Source: Hypericum androsaemum (lineage: Eukaryota > Streptophyta > Magnoliopsida > Malpighiales > Hypericaceae). From it: 64,000 nt of DNA. How positions within the stretch are numbered: position 1 is the stretch's first letter; each line of letters opens with the position of its first letter. The notes below the pieces were generated by a model. It searched no databases. It was not told the origin of the DNA and saw nothing but the letters and a program-made list of their open reading frames with translations. Positions 47,381 to 58,845 of the stretch are shown one piece after another. The translations under genes and the position numbers were made by a program. The stretch covers positions 4,025,906-4,089,905 of the forward strand of contig OZ023199.1 in NCBI GenBank assembly GCA_963995505.1, read 5' to 3'.

Positions 47381-48061
47381 CGCTTTGGATTGGGTACGGA
47401 ATGAAGAAATCATTCTGAACGGTTTGGAGTGAAAGGGGGACCGCACTGGCAACCTGAGACTGAATTGAGTAGGGACTAAAGAAAATTTGTCCACAGGTGG
47501 GGACTACATTTTGGGCCGTCAGATTTGATTATCTTTAAATATGATGGTCAATAACCTACCAGGTGATATTGGTTTGCATGTGAAGTGATATTGGTTTACA
47601 TGTGAAATGATATTGGTTTGCAAGAGGCTGGTTTACATATGAAGTGATATTGGTTTGCATGTGAAATGATATTGATTTGCATGTGTAGTAATATTGGTTT
47701 GAGTTAATCCCCATAGATGGGTCCAGTCCCCGCAGTTATGTGATACTGGCATGCGCAGTTATGTGATAATGGCATGTGTATTTGTGACAGCGGCAAGTCC
47801 CGTTTATGATATTGGCGCGCATAACTTTTTTTATTTTGATCCCTGTAGTTTAACATTTTTGTAAAAAAAGTCACACTGACATGCGCTGTTATGTGATACT
47901 GGCATGCGCAATTATGTCATAATGGCATTTGTTTCAGGCCTGTGTTTTTGCGTAGTTTTTTTATTTTGGTCCCTACATTTTAGTATTTTTACAAAAAAAT
48001 CTCTGCGTGTCTTCATTCTGAACGGTTTGAAATTTGAGCATTCCGTACCTAATCCATACCC
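47381..48061. mobile_element. Small Mutator-like MITE, copy 3 (681 bp)
   Basis: Flanked by AGTTTTTGG (47372-47380) and AATTTTTGG (48062-48070), a 9-bp duplication with one change. Termini CGCTTTGGATTGGGTACGGA and the complement of TCCGTACCTAATCCATACCC. Inside are a 20-22-bp tandem repeat (GATATTGGTTTGCATGTGAA, 47,565-47,705), then TGGCATGCGCAGTTATGTGA units and T-rich tracts, as in the 33,768 copy. Confidence 0.88.
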
Positions 48062-48070
48062 AATTTTTGG

Positions 48071-49324
48071 AAGGACTGGACAGGTGTGAGTATGTGCAAT
48101 GGGCTCGAATAGATTGGGTCAGCATAATTTATTTTGTCGGGTCAAGCCCTGGGCCTTTGTCTTACTATTTGTGTTATTAGCCCAATGTGAACAGTAACAA
48201 GTATTTAGCTATATATATTTACGGAAACAGTAAGAAGAGGGATATCCATATGATATGTGAAATGGAAATGTCTATATTTGTCTTCTTATTCTGCTCTCTA
48301 CTATTTTAAGACCCTAATCTTTTGGAATCTGTTCGACCATTGGAATCCCCGGGATTTTGGTACATATCATTATGCCCCACACATTGCAGTCGAGTCAATC
48401 TCTAATTATTCTTTCACAATCCAAGAAACCATGTTATTGAAATTATATTTTTTACTTGATATGCTGTGTCTTAACTAAAGATCATATGTTCGTACTTGCA
48501 TTACCTTAGCATAAGACAAAACTTGTTTCCTTACATGGCCAGGTACCTAGGAAATGTATTTACTCTGATTTTCTTGACCATAACAATTCATTAGTATATA
48601 GCCACATTGGATAGCAATTAATGTTAAATGGGTGGGGTTTGATTGAACATATTAATGTTTACATATGGAAGCAATTCCTGATTAAGAAAACTATTAGGAG
48701 CAACAAGTACTTAGATCAAGAACCAACAAATACTCGGATCAAGAACGTCTCAAGATTGACTAGTTCGAATGAATCGAAATCTAATTGGACGGATGAACAA
48801 ATTGCAAAATAGACTTGCTTTCTCTCAGTAAATTCTATGAGAATTCAAAGCCAAGACCAATAAAACTGATTTTGGTAGGTCATCATTGGCCATAATTCTC
48901 AGATTACATTCAAAAGAACAAGAATTACACCATCTAATCTAATGATCAATAGAAAGAGCTTTAGTTCCAACACGTTTCACGCATCTTCCTGAAAAGAGCT
49001 CCTTTTACAATCCATAAACAAAACCAAGAGCATCCAAATAGCTCATAAGTATCAGAAAATGCAAGCAGGTGCAAACCCTCAAGTTGCTGGCGATTACTAT
49101 ATACTTTCGTTCTTACTAAATCGCCCATTGAAATGGTCTGCTCTTGGATCCATGAAACATGACTGCGAGTAGACATTATGAAAGGGACATCCAACCTTCA
49201 CTATCATTCTACAAAGAGGGGAGAGTCTAACCGGAGGAATGCCGGAAGGAAAAAGGCAGGTTTCGACCGTCGTCTATTAAGCTTCGTCCTTGGCAATGTC
49301 ATAGATCACAAAAAGAAAGAGAGC
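48071..49324. other. AT-rich intergenic region
   Basis: Downstream flank of the ribosomal protein gene. No gene or mobile element recognised. Confidence 0.45.
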
Positions 49325-50803
49325 TCATGCAGGCATGGCACTGGCTTCACCCCTGTTGGCTTTGTCGGCTTTGCCTCTACGATTCCAAATTGGTGTTGTC
49401 TCGATAAGTTTATGAGGTACAAGCTTTCTTTCCTGCTTAGTGCGCTTCCGGAAATTGTGGACCTTTAGTCTAGCAATCTTAGCTTCCTCCTCCGGTGTTG
49501 TCTCCCTCACCACTACGGTAAGGCGACATTCTGGTCGGTGCATAACTCCAGCTCTTCCTCTTGCATGGTACGAAACTCTCTTCTTAAAATACCCCTTCCC
49601 TACAAATGCCTCCGCTGGATGGAAACAGTAAGCATGGGATCATTAAGGATTAACATCAAGAAATGGAGACAAATGCCTTCACTAGATGGAAAGAGCAAGC
49701 ATGAGATCTATAGGGCTTAACACGAGGAATACACCTCCGCTGGTTAGAAAGAGCAAATATGACACCGACAAGGCTTAAAACGAAAAGTTTGTCATGTAAC
49801 ATACCAACTAGAAGACGGTCTGCATCTAGGCCATGATTGTGGGTCGCATTGGCTCGAGCTGAATGAATAACCTGTTTTGCAGAATTTCGATTCTTAGACA
49901 TCGAAGACAGCTCATAAATTGGTTGCAGAAGTAACAGGTATATCCATAATCGATGTGATATTTCAAAAGTACACGTCACAGAGACTACGTTTGAAGAGCT
50001 GAATCCTATATCACAGACTTGCACCAGTGTCCATTAAGTAAAACTTGTGCATTCCAAACATGGTCCTATGAGCCAAATGAGTTCCAGATTCTTTGAAGCT
50101 ACTATGCAACCTAAGTTTAGGCATCTCCCCGTATCTCAGAGTCACCACTAGCTTCATGACATCATGGCCGTGATAGAGCAAATGCTAATCGAACCCATTG
50201 TAATACATTGCACGGGAAGGAATAGAGAGAGATGGAAGTTTACCTGATAGACAGTCTTTGAAGCTCGCTTGACAGTAACTTGCAATTGCAACAGAGCATC
50301 TTCAACCCGCATGCCACGCACCAATGTAGCAACCAAGTTCACCTTCTTGGGGCTCTGAAACCAGCAGCTCAAAGTTACCCCAATTAACCAAGTACAGAGC
50401 TAGCTACCATAAAACACACAGAGAGTAAGAAGATCACACCCCATTTCGGGTGCATACCTGTTTTATGCCCTTTAACACCGCTTGTACTTGAGAAGGTTTA
50501 CTGGTTGCCTTTTGCTGATCGGTTTTCCCGGTGCCAATCAACGCGGGTCCCAACGGAGACGAAACCGGTGTCTCTTCCGCACACACGTTTCTCGAACTGG
50601 ATATTCCCTGCACCATCATCAACCGCGCGATCAATGTAGCCTCGAAAACCAAACAACAACCCCTCCAAACAGTACGCAATCTCTCTACGAATTCGAGGCG
50701 AGGAGGTAAGCTTACAGCCTGCCGCAAATACTGATACAAAGGGCTGGTCGCGGAGGATCTCCATAGCCTCGACAAATACGAGGATCCACCTGTACCCGGC
50801 CAT
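49325..50803 (-). CDS. Ribosomal protein L22, mitochondrial type
   Basis: Large-subunit protein uL22, which lines the peptide exit tunnel. Clear exons, read on the minus strand: 50607 (or earlier) to 50458, 50354-50244, 49871-49805 and 49614-49325, all GT-AG and in phase. They encode SSSRN...QVQAVLKGIKQ, SPKKVNLVATLVRGMRVEDA, VIHSARANATHNHGLDADRL and AEAFVGKGYFKKRVSYHARG, then PECRLTVVVRE and PHKLIETTPIWN. The uL22 domain is complete. The N-terminus is uncertain: the ATG at 50803 (MAGYR) is one base out of phase with the conserved exon unless an intron at about 50737-50608 is removed, which gives 227 aa. MAGYR-like starts and the SSSR region resemble the mitochondrial form in Arabidopsis. Confidence 0.88.
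49605..49790. repeat. Three ~55-60-bp repeats spanning an L22 splice acceptor
   Basis: Units near 49,605-49,655, 49,673-49,722 and 49,730-49,780 share CTCCGCTGGAT-GAAA-AG-AAGCATG and end in GATTAACATC or GGCTTAACACG. The first overlaps the 5' end of the last L22 exon and its AG acceptor at 49,615-49,616; the others sit in the intron and carry degraded copies of the acceptor. Confidence 0.65.
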
Positions 50804-51070
50804 CCTAATTAGGCTCCATATTACAATAATGCCACTCACTTCAGCGGGGAAAAAAAAGGACAGAGAGGAGAGAGAAATGGGAACCGGGGAGGGTGGGACT
50901 GGCGTCGGAGGCAACAGGCTTGGCGGCCTCCGGGGACTGAAGCCCCGGATTCGTCACTATGGATCGCACCAGGCCGACGCCGCCCCGATGCTAAAAACCC
51001 TAATCCCATTCCGCCGCTTTCTTAAGAGTGACACCACCTCGGAGCTGGGAATTTGAAATCCCCCTCTAGC
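50804..51070. other. Upstream flank of ribosomal protein L22
   Basis: GC-rich 5' flank and leader of the minus-strand L22 gene. It contains GCC/CCGG-rich sequence and no separate gene. Confidence 0.4.
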
Positions 51071-51074
51071 AGGA

Positions 51075-51178
51075 TTTGAATGGTTGAACCGGCGGTTCAA
51101 TTGCAGATTTGATCAGGATATTTTGCGGTCCGACCAGTCTGACCGCCGGTCGAACCGCCGTCTCGAAAACAATGGTTA
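51075..51178. mobile_element. Fragment of GACCGG-type inverted-repeat element
   Basis: Contains GGTTGAACCGGCGGTTCAA, TGCGGTCCGACCAGTCTGAC and CGTCTCGAAAACAATGG, the terminal and subterminal sequences of the family represented at 8,158 and 62,415. Only one side is clear and no duplication was found. Confidence 0.45.
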
Positions 51179-52394
51179 TGTGTACTGCAGGTTGGGGGCC
51201 GATTCGGGACGGACAACGCGTTCCCTGCAATATGTACTGCAGGTATGGTAAATTTTATTTTGGTACTAAATATTTTTACGCGATTTTATTTTTGTATATT
51301 TTAATTTTCTTATTTTAGTCGACAATTTTTTTAAAATAGTTTTTGGGTCGTTTGGATGATTTTTTCCATTGGAATTTATGTGTCGTTGGTATGATTTGTC
51401 GTTTGGGATGATTTTGCAGTTAGGATTTATGTGTCGTTGGTATGATTTGCTGTTGGGATGATTTTTTCCATTAAAAAATTTAATGTGCCATTGAAATAAG
51501 GCTTCAATGACAATTAAAATGTACGAAAATAAAATCGCGTAAAAATATTTAGTACCAAAATGAAGTTTAGTTGTTCCTGGAAAAAATTTGTAACTAAAGA
51601 ATAAATAAAAAAACAGATAATCTCAAGGAAACTAATTTTTTCTCTAACCTAAATTTCTCCGGGTGTTCTAATTTTAATCTGAAAATTATAGCTAAATGTT
51701 TCTTGTGTTTATAGATAAATATGTAGTTATCCAGTATATATCAGTTTATTCTAATTAAACTATCCATGTAATTTAGATCAATCTATTTAAAATTTTAAAT
51801 TATCATCTACCAAATTTTATGTTCTTAATTAAATACTCCATGAGAGCTTATAGCTGTCTTGTAAACCGACGGTCGTCAATGAATTACATTCACTTTGAAA
51901 GGGAAAAAATCGAAGGAAGATGGAGATCTTTCTGGCTATAGAATGAACCAGACCACATTCTGTTGCAACCAAATGGAATCATCTAAAGCAATAGAGTACG
52001 CCTGATTTCGTTTAGAATTTTGGGTCAAGGATGAAAAATCCAAGGGTTCAGTCATCTTTTTTTTTCTTCAATTTGTGATACTGAAGTAGAGCAAAGCATT
52101 TTGTTTCCGAATTAGTCTGACAGTGCTCGACCCTGTTACTAGAGAAGGTTAAAAAAAACCGAAGATAGAAGACAAATCTGGTCGAGGAACCAATTAGATC
52201 AACTCTCGTTAGTCGAAATATCTTCTTTTGGCAACCCAACAAGGCCTAAAACTTCTAAATACCGTTTATGTCCAACCATGTTCAACTCACAAGAGCATCA
52301 TATGAATCAAGTTGCCAAGAAATTAAAACTATTTACCAGCATCGAAATATTGATCATACAGAAAACAAATCACAGAAAAAAGAGAGGAGCATGA
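51179..52394. other. AT-rich intergenic region
   Basis: Contains short repeats of TTTGGATGATTTT and TTATGTGTCGTTGGTATGAT near 51,340-51,450. No gene recognised. Confidence 0.45.
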
Positions 52395-53393
52395 GCGAAA
52401 CCAGGCGTAATCCTTCTTAGCCTTCCATACAGATCCAGGCACTCCCAATAAGCTTCTCTTGGTCTTCTTCCTCTAACTGTTTTGCCATTGGTTCTTGCAC
52501 TTGCTTTCAATCATCTCCTCCACAACTTCTGCTTTCGCCTTCATCACGACAACTCATCGTTGATCGCATTCTTGATCAACCAGTTCAAGGCACAGATCGG
52601 ATAATTCTCTTTCAACCATTCCAATTTGCTTCCTTACTTCTTCTCATGAGATCCAACCTCAACAAAAACTCGACGCTGATAGCCTTCCAGAGAATTGACC
52701 AACAACTCGGGAAGAAGGTTATATCCTTGCCGTAATCCTCCTTCCCAGTTTTGCCAAGAACTTTCGCGGTGGAGGCAACCTTCTCTTTGCTGCAGTGTCA
52801 ACTTGTTTATGCTGCTCAACCAACCTCATCTTCCTCATGGCCACGATAGTCGATTCGTATCGACGTAGGAAGACAACCCTGTAGTTCGGCTGCCTCAAAG
52901 GAAGACCAGCGCGACCGAATTGAGAAACCACAATGCCCCCAACTTTCACAACGCGATCAACAGATCTTACATCTTCCAGTCCGAGATAGATCGCGAAATC
53001 AAACGTCTCGTTAGGCAACGCGCTCCCTCTTGCCAAATCAGACTCCAGAACCAAATCAGCCTCATCTGCATTCAACATTCGAGAATCGCCAATTACAGCT
53101 CCAGCGCGAGAGGTAACCACAACAGCCTTATCCCCCTTCCTGACAAGCCCCTCATTACACAAATCCTGAAATATCACATCCAGGAATCTGGCATCAATCC
53201 GATCAGACACCAAACCAAACTCTCCCACATCGTCAGCATACGAATCCGACGAAGACGCCCTCCTAATGATGCCATTCCAAAGCAATGTTACCAGCACCAA
53301 AACCAAAAACAGAGAGCGAGACGCAACGCGCAGCATCCGCGGATCAGGAAGCCTCCTCCTCATCACCAAAACCTCGTACGAATTAAGTTCCAT
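52395..53393 (-). pseudogene. Plant methyltransferase-like protein pseudogene
   Basis: Read on the minus strand from the ATG at 53393, it gives MELNSYEVLVMRRRLPDPRM, a membrane segment (SLFLVLVLVTLLWNGI), then FLDVIFQDLCNEGLVRKGD, LPNETFDFAIYL and RVVKVGGIVVSQFG. This is the N-terminal half of a plant family I remember as At3g53400/At5g03190-like, annotated as methyltransferase-like. A stop after 224 codons follows a frameshift at about 52,745. Further remnants in other frames are PELLVNSLEGYQRRVFVEVG, a TAA, LEWLKENYP, a large internal deletion, VVMKAKAEVVEEMI and AYWECLDLYGRL near 52,430. At least three frame breaks and one stop make it a pseudogene. The open N-terminal part could still be expressed. 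Confidence 0.75.
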
Positions 53394-53508
53394 CCTACCA
53401 ATTTGTCCGAAAATCCGGCAGGTACCCAGATGCCAAAACAAGCTGACGAAGCTATAGAAACAAAATTGGAAACTAAAAACAACCAAAGTAACGATCTTTT
53501 TTTTTATT

Positions 53509-53619
53509 TTAGCGAGTGCAGAACCTGGAAGCGGTGTGGTTTCCACCCACAAGGGCCACACGGTTGCTTCTAATTCTACACCAGAGGAGCATCAACTCCT
53601 TTAACCTCTCGAGTTCCAT
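53509..53619 (-). promoter_or_regulatory. Candidate conserved upstream ORF (36 aa)
   Basis: Starts MELERLKELMLLWCRIRSNR and ends VALVGGNHTASRFCTR, stopping 116 bp before the main start at 53,393. The Arabidopsis genes of this family are annotated with conserved-peptide uORFs (CPuORF46/47 class). The Arg-rich WCRIRSNR segment has the look of a selected peptide. Whether this peptide is the conserved one is my inference; I could not compare it. Confidence 0.4.
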
Positions 53620-53958
53620 CTCCTCCTCCTCCTCTACATCGCCAGCCAAGATCAACCCAGCTTTTGAGTGGAAGTCGTGGGGAGTTGGTTCTCTCTTTTT
53701 TTTTTGGTTGGAATGCAAATGGTCGAGGAGAGGAGAGATGGAGTTCATATATATAGGGGACAGGGAATGTGATGATCAAGGTGAGTTGTTGATTACGCAA
53801 CGGAGTCTTTTTGGATTACTTTCCCTGTACTTGATTAGGATAAGTGATGGTGAATTCTGTTTAGAATTCTCAGACTAATTTTTATTTATTTATTTATTGT
53901 GTTATAAGTATAGTCAAATAGATGATTTGGTTTATATATTTCTGATAGTTTAATTTTA

Positions 53959-55001
53959 GGGTAAATTATCTCCTAGTTTTTCGTGTTTGGTCATCTTTTT
54001 CTTCGGGTCCCTGCATTTTAAAAACTGATTTTTCCATTCCCGTGTTTGGTTAAACCTCTCCTTTGGGTTCCGGGTGTACGTTAGCAGTTTTTTTTTCATT
54101 TTTGGTCATGGAAATGATTATTACACCTACCCAACCTTCCGGCGAACTTTTTTGGTTAAAAAAATCCAAAAACCTAAAATCAAAGTCCGCCGATGATGTG
54201 GTCGGTGGAGTAGGGATCCAGCGGAGGAAGGAGGGCGGAGGGCCAGAGCATCTTCATCCAATTAGGGTTTTGCTCCCTTTTCCGGTGAGCATCCGACAAG
54301 TACTTGAAGAGCCGCCCAAAGACGAGGAAGGAGCATCTGACAAGTCCCCAAGGGAAGATTCCCGGGATAGCAGCGGCGCGTCATCCTCCAAGTCCGCCGA
54401 CTCCCATGACTCTGTTGCCCCGAGATCCTCGACCGCCACAGAGTCCTGATGACGACGACGGGAAAGACAAGGCGTGGGTCCCCACAGTGGAAGGGTTAAT
54501 CAAGTTCTTGGTAGATGAGGCGATTGGAAAGGGGGAAACAAATCAGTCGATTTCCACCGTGGAACTTGTTCTCGACGACGACGGGAAGGACAAGGCATGG
54601 GTCCCCACCGTTGAACTTGTTCTCGACGACGACGATGGGAAGGACAAGCCACGCCAATTTTCTTTTTTTGTTTTGTTTCATTCAATTTGTACGGGTTTTA
54701 ATTTTTGGGTTTTGGTTGTAGGACTTTTAATTTCTGAATTTTTTTTTGCCGAAAAAGTTTACCGGAAAAGACGAAGACTCGCCGGAGAAGATGATCAGAA
54801 GGTTGGGTCCGTCTGAGAAGATGATCAAAGGGGTATAATAGTCATTTCCATGACCAAAAATGAAAAAAAGAGTCGATGACATTAGATAGGGATCCGAGAG
54901 TTTCTAAAATCAAACACGGGGGACGGCAAAATCAGTTTTTAAAATGCAGGGAACCGAGATAAAAGATGACCAAACACCAAAAACTATAGGATAATTTGCC
55001 C
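53959..55001. mobile_element. Fold-back element, 1043 bp
   Basis: Flanked by perfect TTAATTTTA copies (53950-53958 and 55002-55010). The left arm GGGTAAATTATCTCCTAG matches the complement of the right arm CTATAGGATAATTTGCCC. Each arm continues with TTTGGTCATCTTTT-like and TTTAAAAACTGATTTT-like sequence. The core (about 54,190-54,660) is GC-rich and includes two or three GACGACGACGGGAAGGACAA repeats coding for DDDGKDKAWVPTVE-like peptides. This may be captured host sequence; it is not identified. Confidence 0.88.
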
Positions 55002-55375
55002 TTAATTTTATTTTTAACAAGGAAATTACTTAAGTTCTCATAACATAAATAAAAAATTAAATTTCTCTCTCTTTTCCCCTCTCTCCCTCCCTTTCCTCCC
55101 CCGTCCTCCAATGAAACACAACGACAACCGCCGGCCAGTCGCGAGATCGCATCTACAAGGGCGGTGACAAACAAAAAAAGGAAGATCCAGTCACCTTAGA
55201 AACGGTACCGCATCGGCCACCATGAACGCCCGACAGGTGAAAGAACTCCCAAATCTTCGATTCCATTACATCCCTTAAAGGTCTCCGGCCGGTGGTGGGA
55301 GAGAAGCTCAAGGGTGGATATCTTGCGAACCTAGCGCCAGTTAACTTAAAGCTATAAAAGTTATTTCATATATAA

Positions 55376-55404
<29 letters not shown>
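55376..55404. repeat. (TAA)n microsatellite
   Basis: About nine TAA units in a row, in AT-rich intergenic DNA. Confidence 0.9.
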
Positions 55405-55406
<2 letters not shown>

Positions 55407-55445
55407 GAACTATGATGAGAGGTCCGAGAGTATAATAAAATCAAG

Positions 55446-56129
55446 TGTAAATTATTCTCAGTTTTTTGGTCTATAGTAAAATTATTTTTAGGGTTTTTGC
55501 TATTTGAAAAATTATTTTGTTGTCCTTGCTTTTTGTTTAAATGTTGATCTCGGATTTTTGGCATCCGATTTTCAATTTTTTGTCATCTAAAATGATATTT
55601 ATACCCTTACACAAAAGACAAAAAAAAATCATCTTCATCTTCATCTTCATCTTCAACCTCAGGAAACCAAACAGCAATTTTTGGTAGGGACAACGAGCAG
55701 CGACGGGCATGGGAGCCACGGGCGCAGTGGTCCTCGTCAGGCTCGGTGGCAGCTGTATCGTCGTGGGGCCCACTCCTCGTCGTCGGAGGAAAAATCAAGT
55801 CCGCCCAAGGCGGGGATCAATATGATTGGGGTTGGGTTTTGATTTTGTTACATCTGATTTTAGCTTTGGGTTGGTATTTGTGTTTTAATTGAATGTTCTT
55901 GTTGTTCATGGTTGTGTTCAAGGTTGAAGAAGAAGATTTTTGTTTTTTTTTGTGTAAGGGTATTTTGGTCATTTCTTTGACCAAAAACAAAAAAATGACT
56001 AATGACGTTAGCCGGGGACCTGAGACCAATATTTTTAGATAAAGCATGAACGGCTAAATAATTTTAAAAAAAACAGAGACCCAAGAGGTAATTTCACTGT
56101 AGACCAGAGGCTAGAGAATAATTTGCCCT
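55446..56129. mobile_element. Fold-back element, 684 bp
   Basis: Flanked by AAAATCAAG (55437-55445) and AAAATCAAA (56130-56138). Left TGTAAATTATTCTCAG and right CTAGAGAATAATTTGCCCT are inverted. The interior has TATACCCTTACACAAAAGAC on the left and its near complement TTTGTGTAAGGGTATTTTGG on the right. It has landed inside what looks like the arm of an older related element: GGTCCGAGAGTATAATAAAATCAA continues after it as ACAAGAGGGACAG. Confidence 0.82.
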
Positions 56130-56317
56130 AAAATCAAACAAGAGGGACAGTTAAATACATTTTAGAAATATCGAGATCAAATTATTTATTTAACTATATC
56201 TCAGGAACGAACGGAAATTTACTCTTAATATTATTTTCTATAAAGTTGATAAAATATGGTACAACCAATTAGGGGTGGGGTTTTGCATTTTTGCTTCTCT
56301 AGGTGCAGGAGAGAGGT

Positions 56318-56332
56318 ACCCGTCAAAAAAAA
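56318..56332 (+). mobile_element. 15-bp A-run retro-insertion
   Basis: ACCCGTCAAAAAAAA is flanked by perfect copies of GTGCAGGAGAGAGGT (56303-56317 and 56333-56347). Confidence 0.75.
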
Positions 56333-56347
56333 GTGCAGGAGAGAGGT

Positions 56348-56800
56348 GAACTTGGAAGGGTGGGGAATTAACGAAGGAGATTTGGAACATCAAAGAAAAA
56401 GAAAAAAAAAAGAGGATAGAAACGGAGAAGAGCCTGGAACCGGGAAGGGCTGAGAAGAGACAGAAAGATTGAGATAAATTTGGATAGGGCGTCCAATAAG
56501 AATCACTTGACCATTGTTCTAACCATCTTCTTTTTTTTTGTGGTAAAAACGAATTGTTAGTACAAGTACAATTACCTAAACAGAAAATTAAATCAACCAT
56601 TACAAATTTAAGAAAAATTATAAACTCTAATTGAATCATTATGTCTCTAAAAAAAACTGAATCGCAATGAATACAGTTAGAAAATGATAAGCGTTTTCCA
56701 ATATCTATATTTTGAATTAATTTTTTAAACTTTTTCAGAAATTTAAATCTCGAATATAAGAGAAAACCATATAAATTAAAGACCTCTTGAGTTAGGATTA
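56348..56800. other. Intergenic region
   Basis: Low-complexity AG-rich and AT-rich sequence. No gene recognised. Confidence 0.4.
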
Positions 56801-56811
56801 GGAGATCTCGT

Positions 56812-56930
56812 TAGAACACACGTGGAGGGAGGGAAATCGTGTTGCTGACGCTCTGCTATGAGGTTTGATTGATGAAATTCTGTAGTTTTCCTCTGTAATC
56901 TACGGTTTATGCTACAATATCATTGTGATG
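56812..56930 (+). mobile_element. LINE RNase H tail remnant
   Basis: Encodes EHTWREGNRVADALL followed by a stop, the usual C-terminal end of plant LINE RNase H, and then an untranslated T-rich stretch. There is no A-run or duplication. Confidence 0.5.
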
Positions 56931-56965
56931 CACTGCAAATAACTCTTTGGTTTCTGAATTTTTAG

Positions 56966-57067
56966 TGCTCTCCGGACTATGCTTATGGAGCTGGCGGATT
57001 TCCAGCCTGGGGAATACAGCCTAACTCGGTTCTGAATTTCGAGATTGAAGTTTTGGGTGCCGAGTGA
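56966..57067 (+). pseudogene. Isolated FKBP-type prolyl isomerase C-terminal exon
   Basis: After a TTTTTAG acceptor the frame reads [20 protein letters not shown], then [13 protein letters not shown] and stop. This is the C-terminal end of the FKBP domain (AYG--GFP---IPPN--L-FE-EL in the family) in the form found in plant FKBPs. The upstream exons of the roughly 100-residue domain are not present nearby, where LINE-derived sequence lies instead. It is therefore an orphan exon or a captured fragment. Confidence 0.6.
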
Positions 57068-58845
57068 GTACAGATTATCGGATGCGAGGAACCTCTGGAC
57101 GTCGCATACGATGCCATAAATACTTTCATCTTGCTTTGAAAATGTGTGGATCTGGTGCACGTAGTGAACTGCGAACCTGCATTATCTCCACCTGTTCTCC
57201 TTTCATTCAATCTCCACGCTTAGAATTTCTCGCAAATGTTCTGCATTTCTTTTTATAAGTAAAAGTGTATATTTTTCGAAAGAAAATCCCAAGATACTTA
57301 CAGCCAGAGTAACATCACGAATATAGATAGATAATAACTATCAAAGTAGAACCTACGAGATAAAGATTATCTAGCTTCCCTAGATGAAATAACCAAGCAA
57401 AACCTACAACACAGCAAGCAAATCACGAAAAAGACCTGCAACCAAAACATGGACCGAAAGTTCCACAAAATCATGGAGGATTAAACAACCAGGAGAGAAT
57501 CGGACCACAAGCCGCGAGTTTTATCTCGTGGAGGATGTGTGAAGTGCAAATTTTCTGCATTCAAAACTGTCCGTTTACTTTGCTCATTTAGTCCACGTCA
57601 CTTTAGATAAGCTCATAATAGTCCACCTAATTAAATAGATGAAATAATTGAGAAAAAGTTGTCCGTGAAATAAAATATCCTAACAATTACTCCAAGCCAT
57701 ATTCCCGAAATGGTCGTGTGAGGATGCTAGAGGAACTGTTCCCAATGAGCAGAAAACTGTCATAAAATTACAATTAACTTCAAGTTATGCGAAGATAATA
57801 CTAAACATTTTCCTTTGTATTATCTTGGAAGGCATGTGATGATACAAACATGTTGCACATGCTGCATCTTCTATACAGAGATGGAGAATATATTTTCTTG
57901 TTTATATGCGGAGTTGATATTTAACATTTTTGTATTTTCGGAAAAAATATTGCAATCATAATATGCCACGTTGACAGGATTTTGTACGCTGGTGCATGTG
58001 TGCATCTTGCTATAGTTTGATCATTTATGGGTCAGGGCCCTTGACTACTCAAGAATAATTGATTATTGTCCAACCCAGATTTTGATACAGACAATTGAAC
58101 ATAATTTTATGGGCAGGATCATTCTCCTTTTCACATTATTGTCCATATCTGGAAAGCTTCTCGCTTTAGGTAATATTGTGGAACATTCTAGCGTTAGCAG
58201 GTTGATCATGTGATTATTATTACTTGTGCGACTCCGCATCATGATAACTTGGGAAGTCAAGACCCGATAAGTTTTAATTGAGAAAACGTATCGAGATTAG
58301 TATAAATTATTGGTTGTTGATCCTGACTTGAATTGATGTAGTGACCAGCAGGCAAGCGTATCCATTTTCATTGGAAAGTGATGTCAGAAAATGGATCACT
58401 ATTCTTGTCGGTTAAGACAACGACAACGCTAACCTGATAGAGAATAATAGTTTCTCCGTCAGCCATACATTCATAAGGCTAAGATAATCAGTAACATTAT
58501 TACGGAAAATGTTCTCTTAATGTCTCTCCCGTTGTCCTAACAAATTGGAATAAATATCGTGCTCCTTCTCACAAATGAATTGTTACTTGTTCTTTGATGA
58601 CTAATTGTACTTACGCTAGTTCTTTAATGTGATTACTAAGACATAAAGGCAAACGAACTCCAAAATGCCTAGATGAATTGACAGAAGTTCATGGTAATCA
58701 AAAATAAATAAAAAATACGGAAAAAAAGAAGAAGAAAGCCCTGCAGTGGTTAACCAAAACAAAAAACAACACACTGGAATTGGACTTTTTGAAGTAATCT
58801 ACCCCTTCCATTCTGTGTTTCCGTATCACTGATGTTTCAAATGTT
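57068..58845. other. AT-rich intergenic region
   Basis: No gene, RNA gene or clear mobile element was found; it holds the downstream flank of the minus-strand NPH3 gene. Confidence 0.5.

Noticed and set aside
52920..53573. 217-codon plus-strand open frame
   Set aside because: It is antisense to the recognisable methyltransferase-like frame; no domain and highly basic composition.
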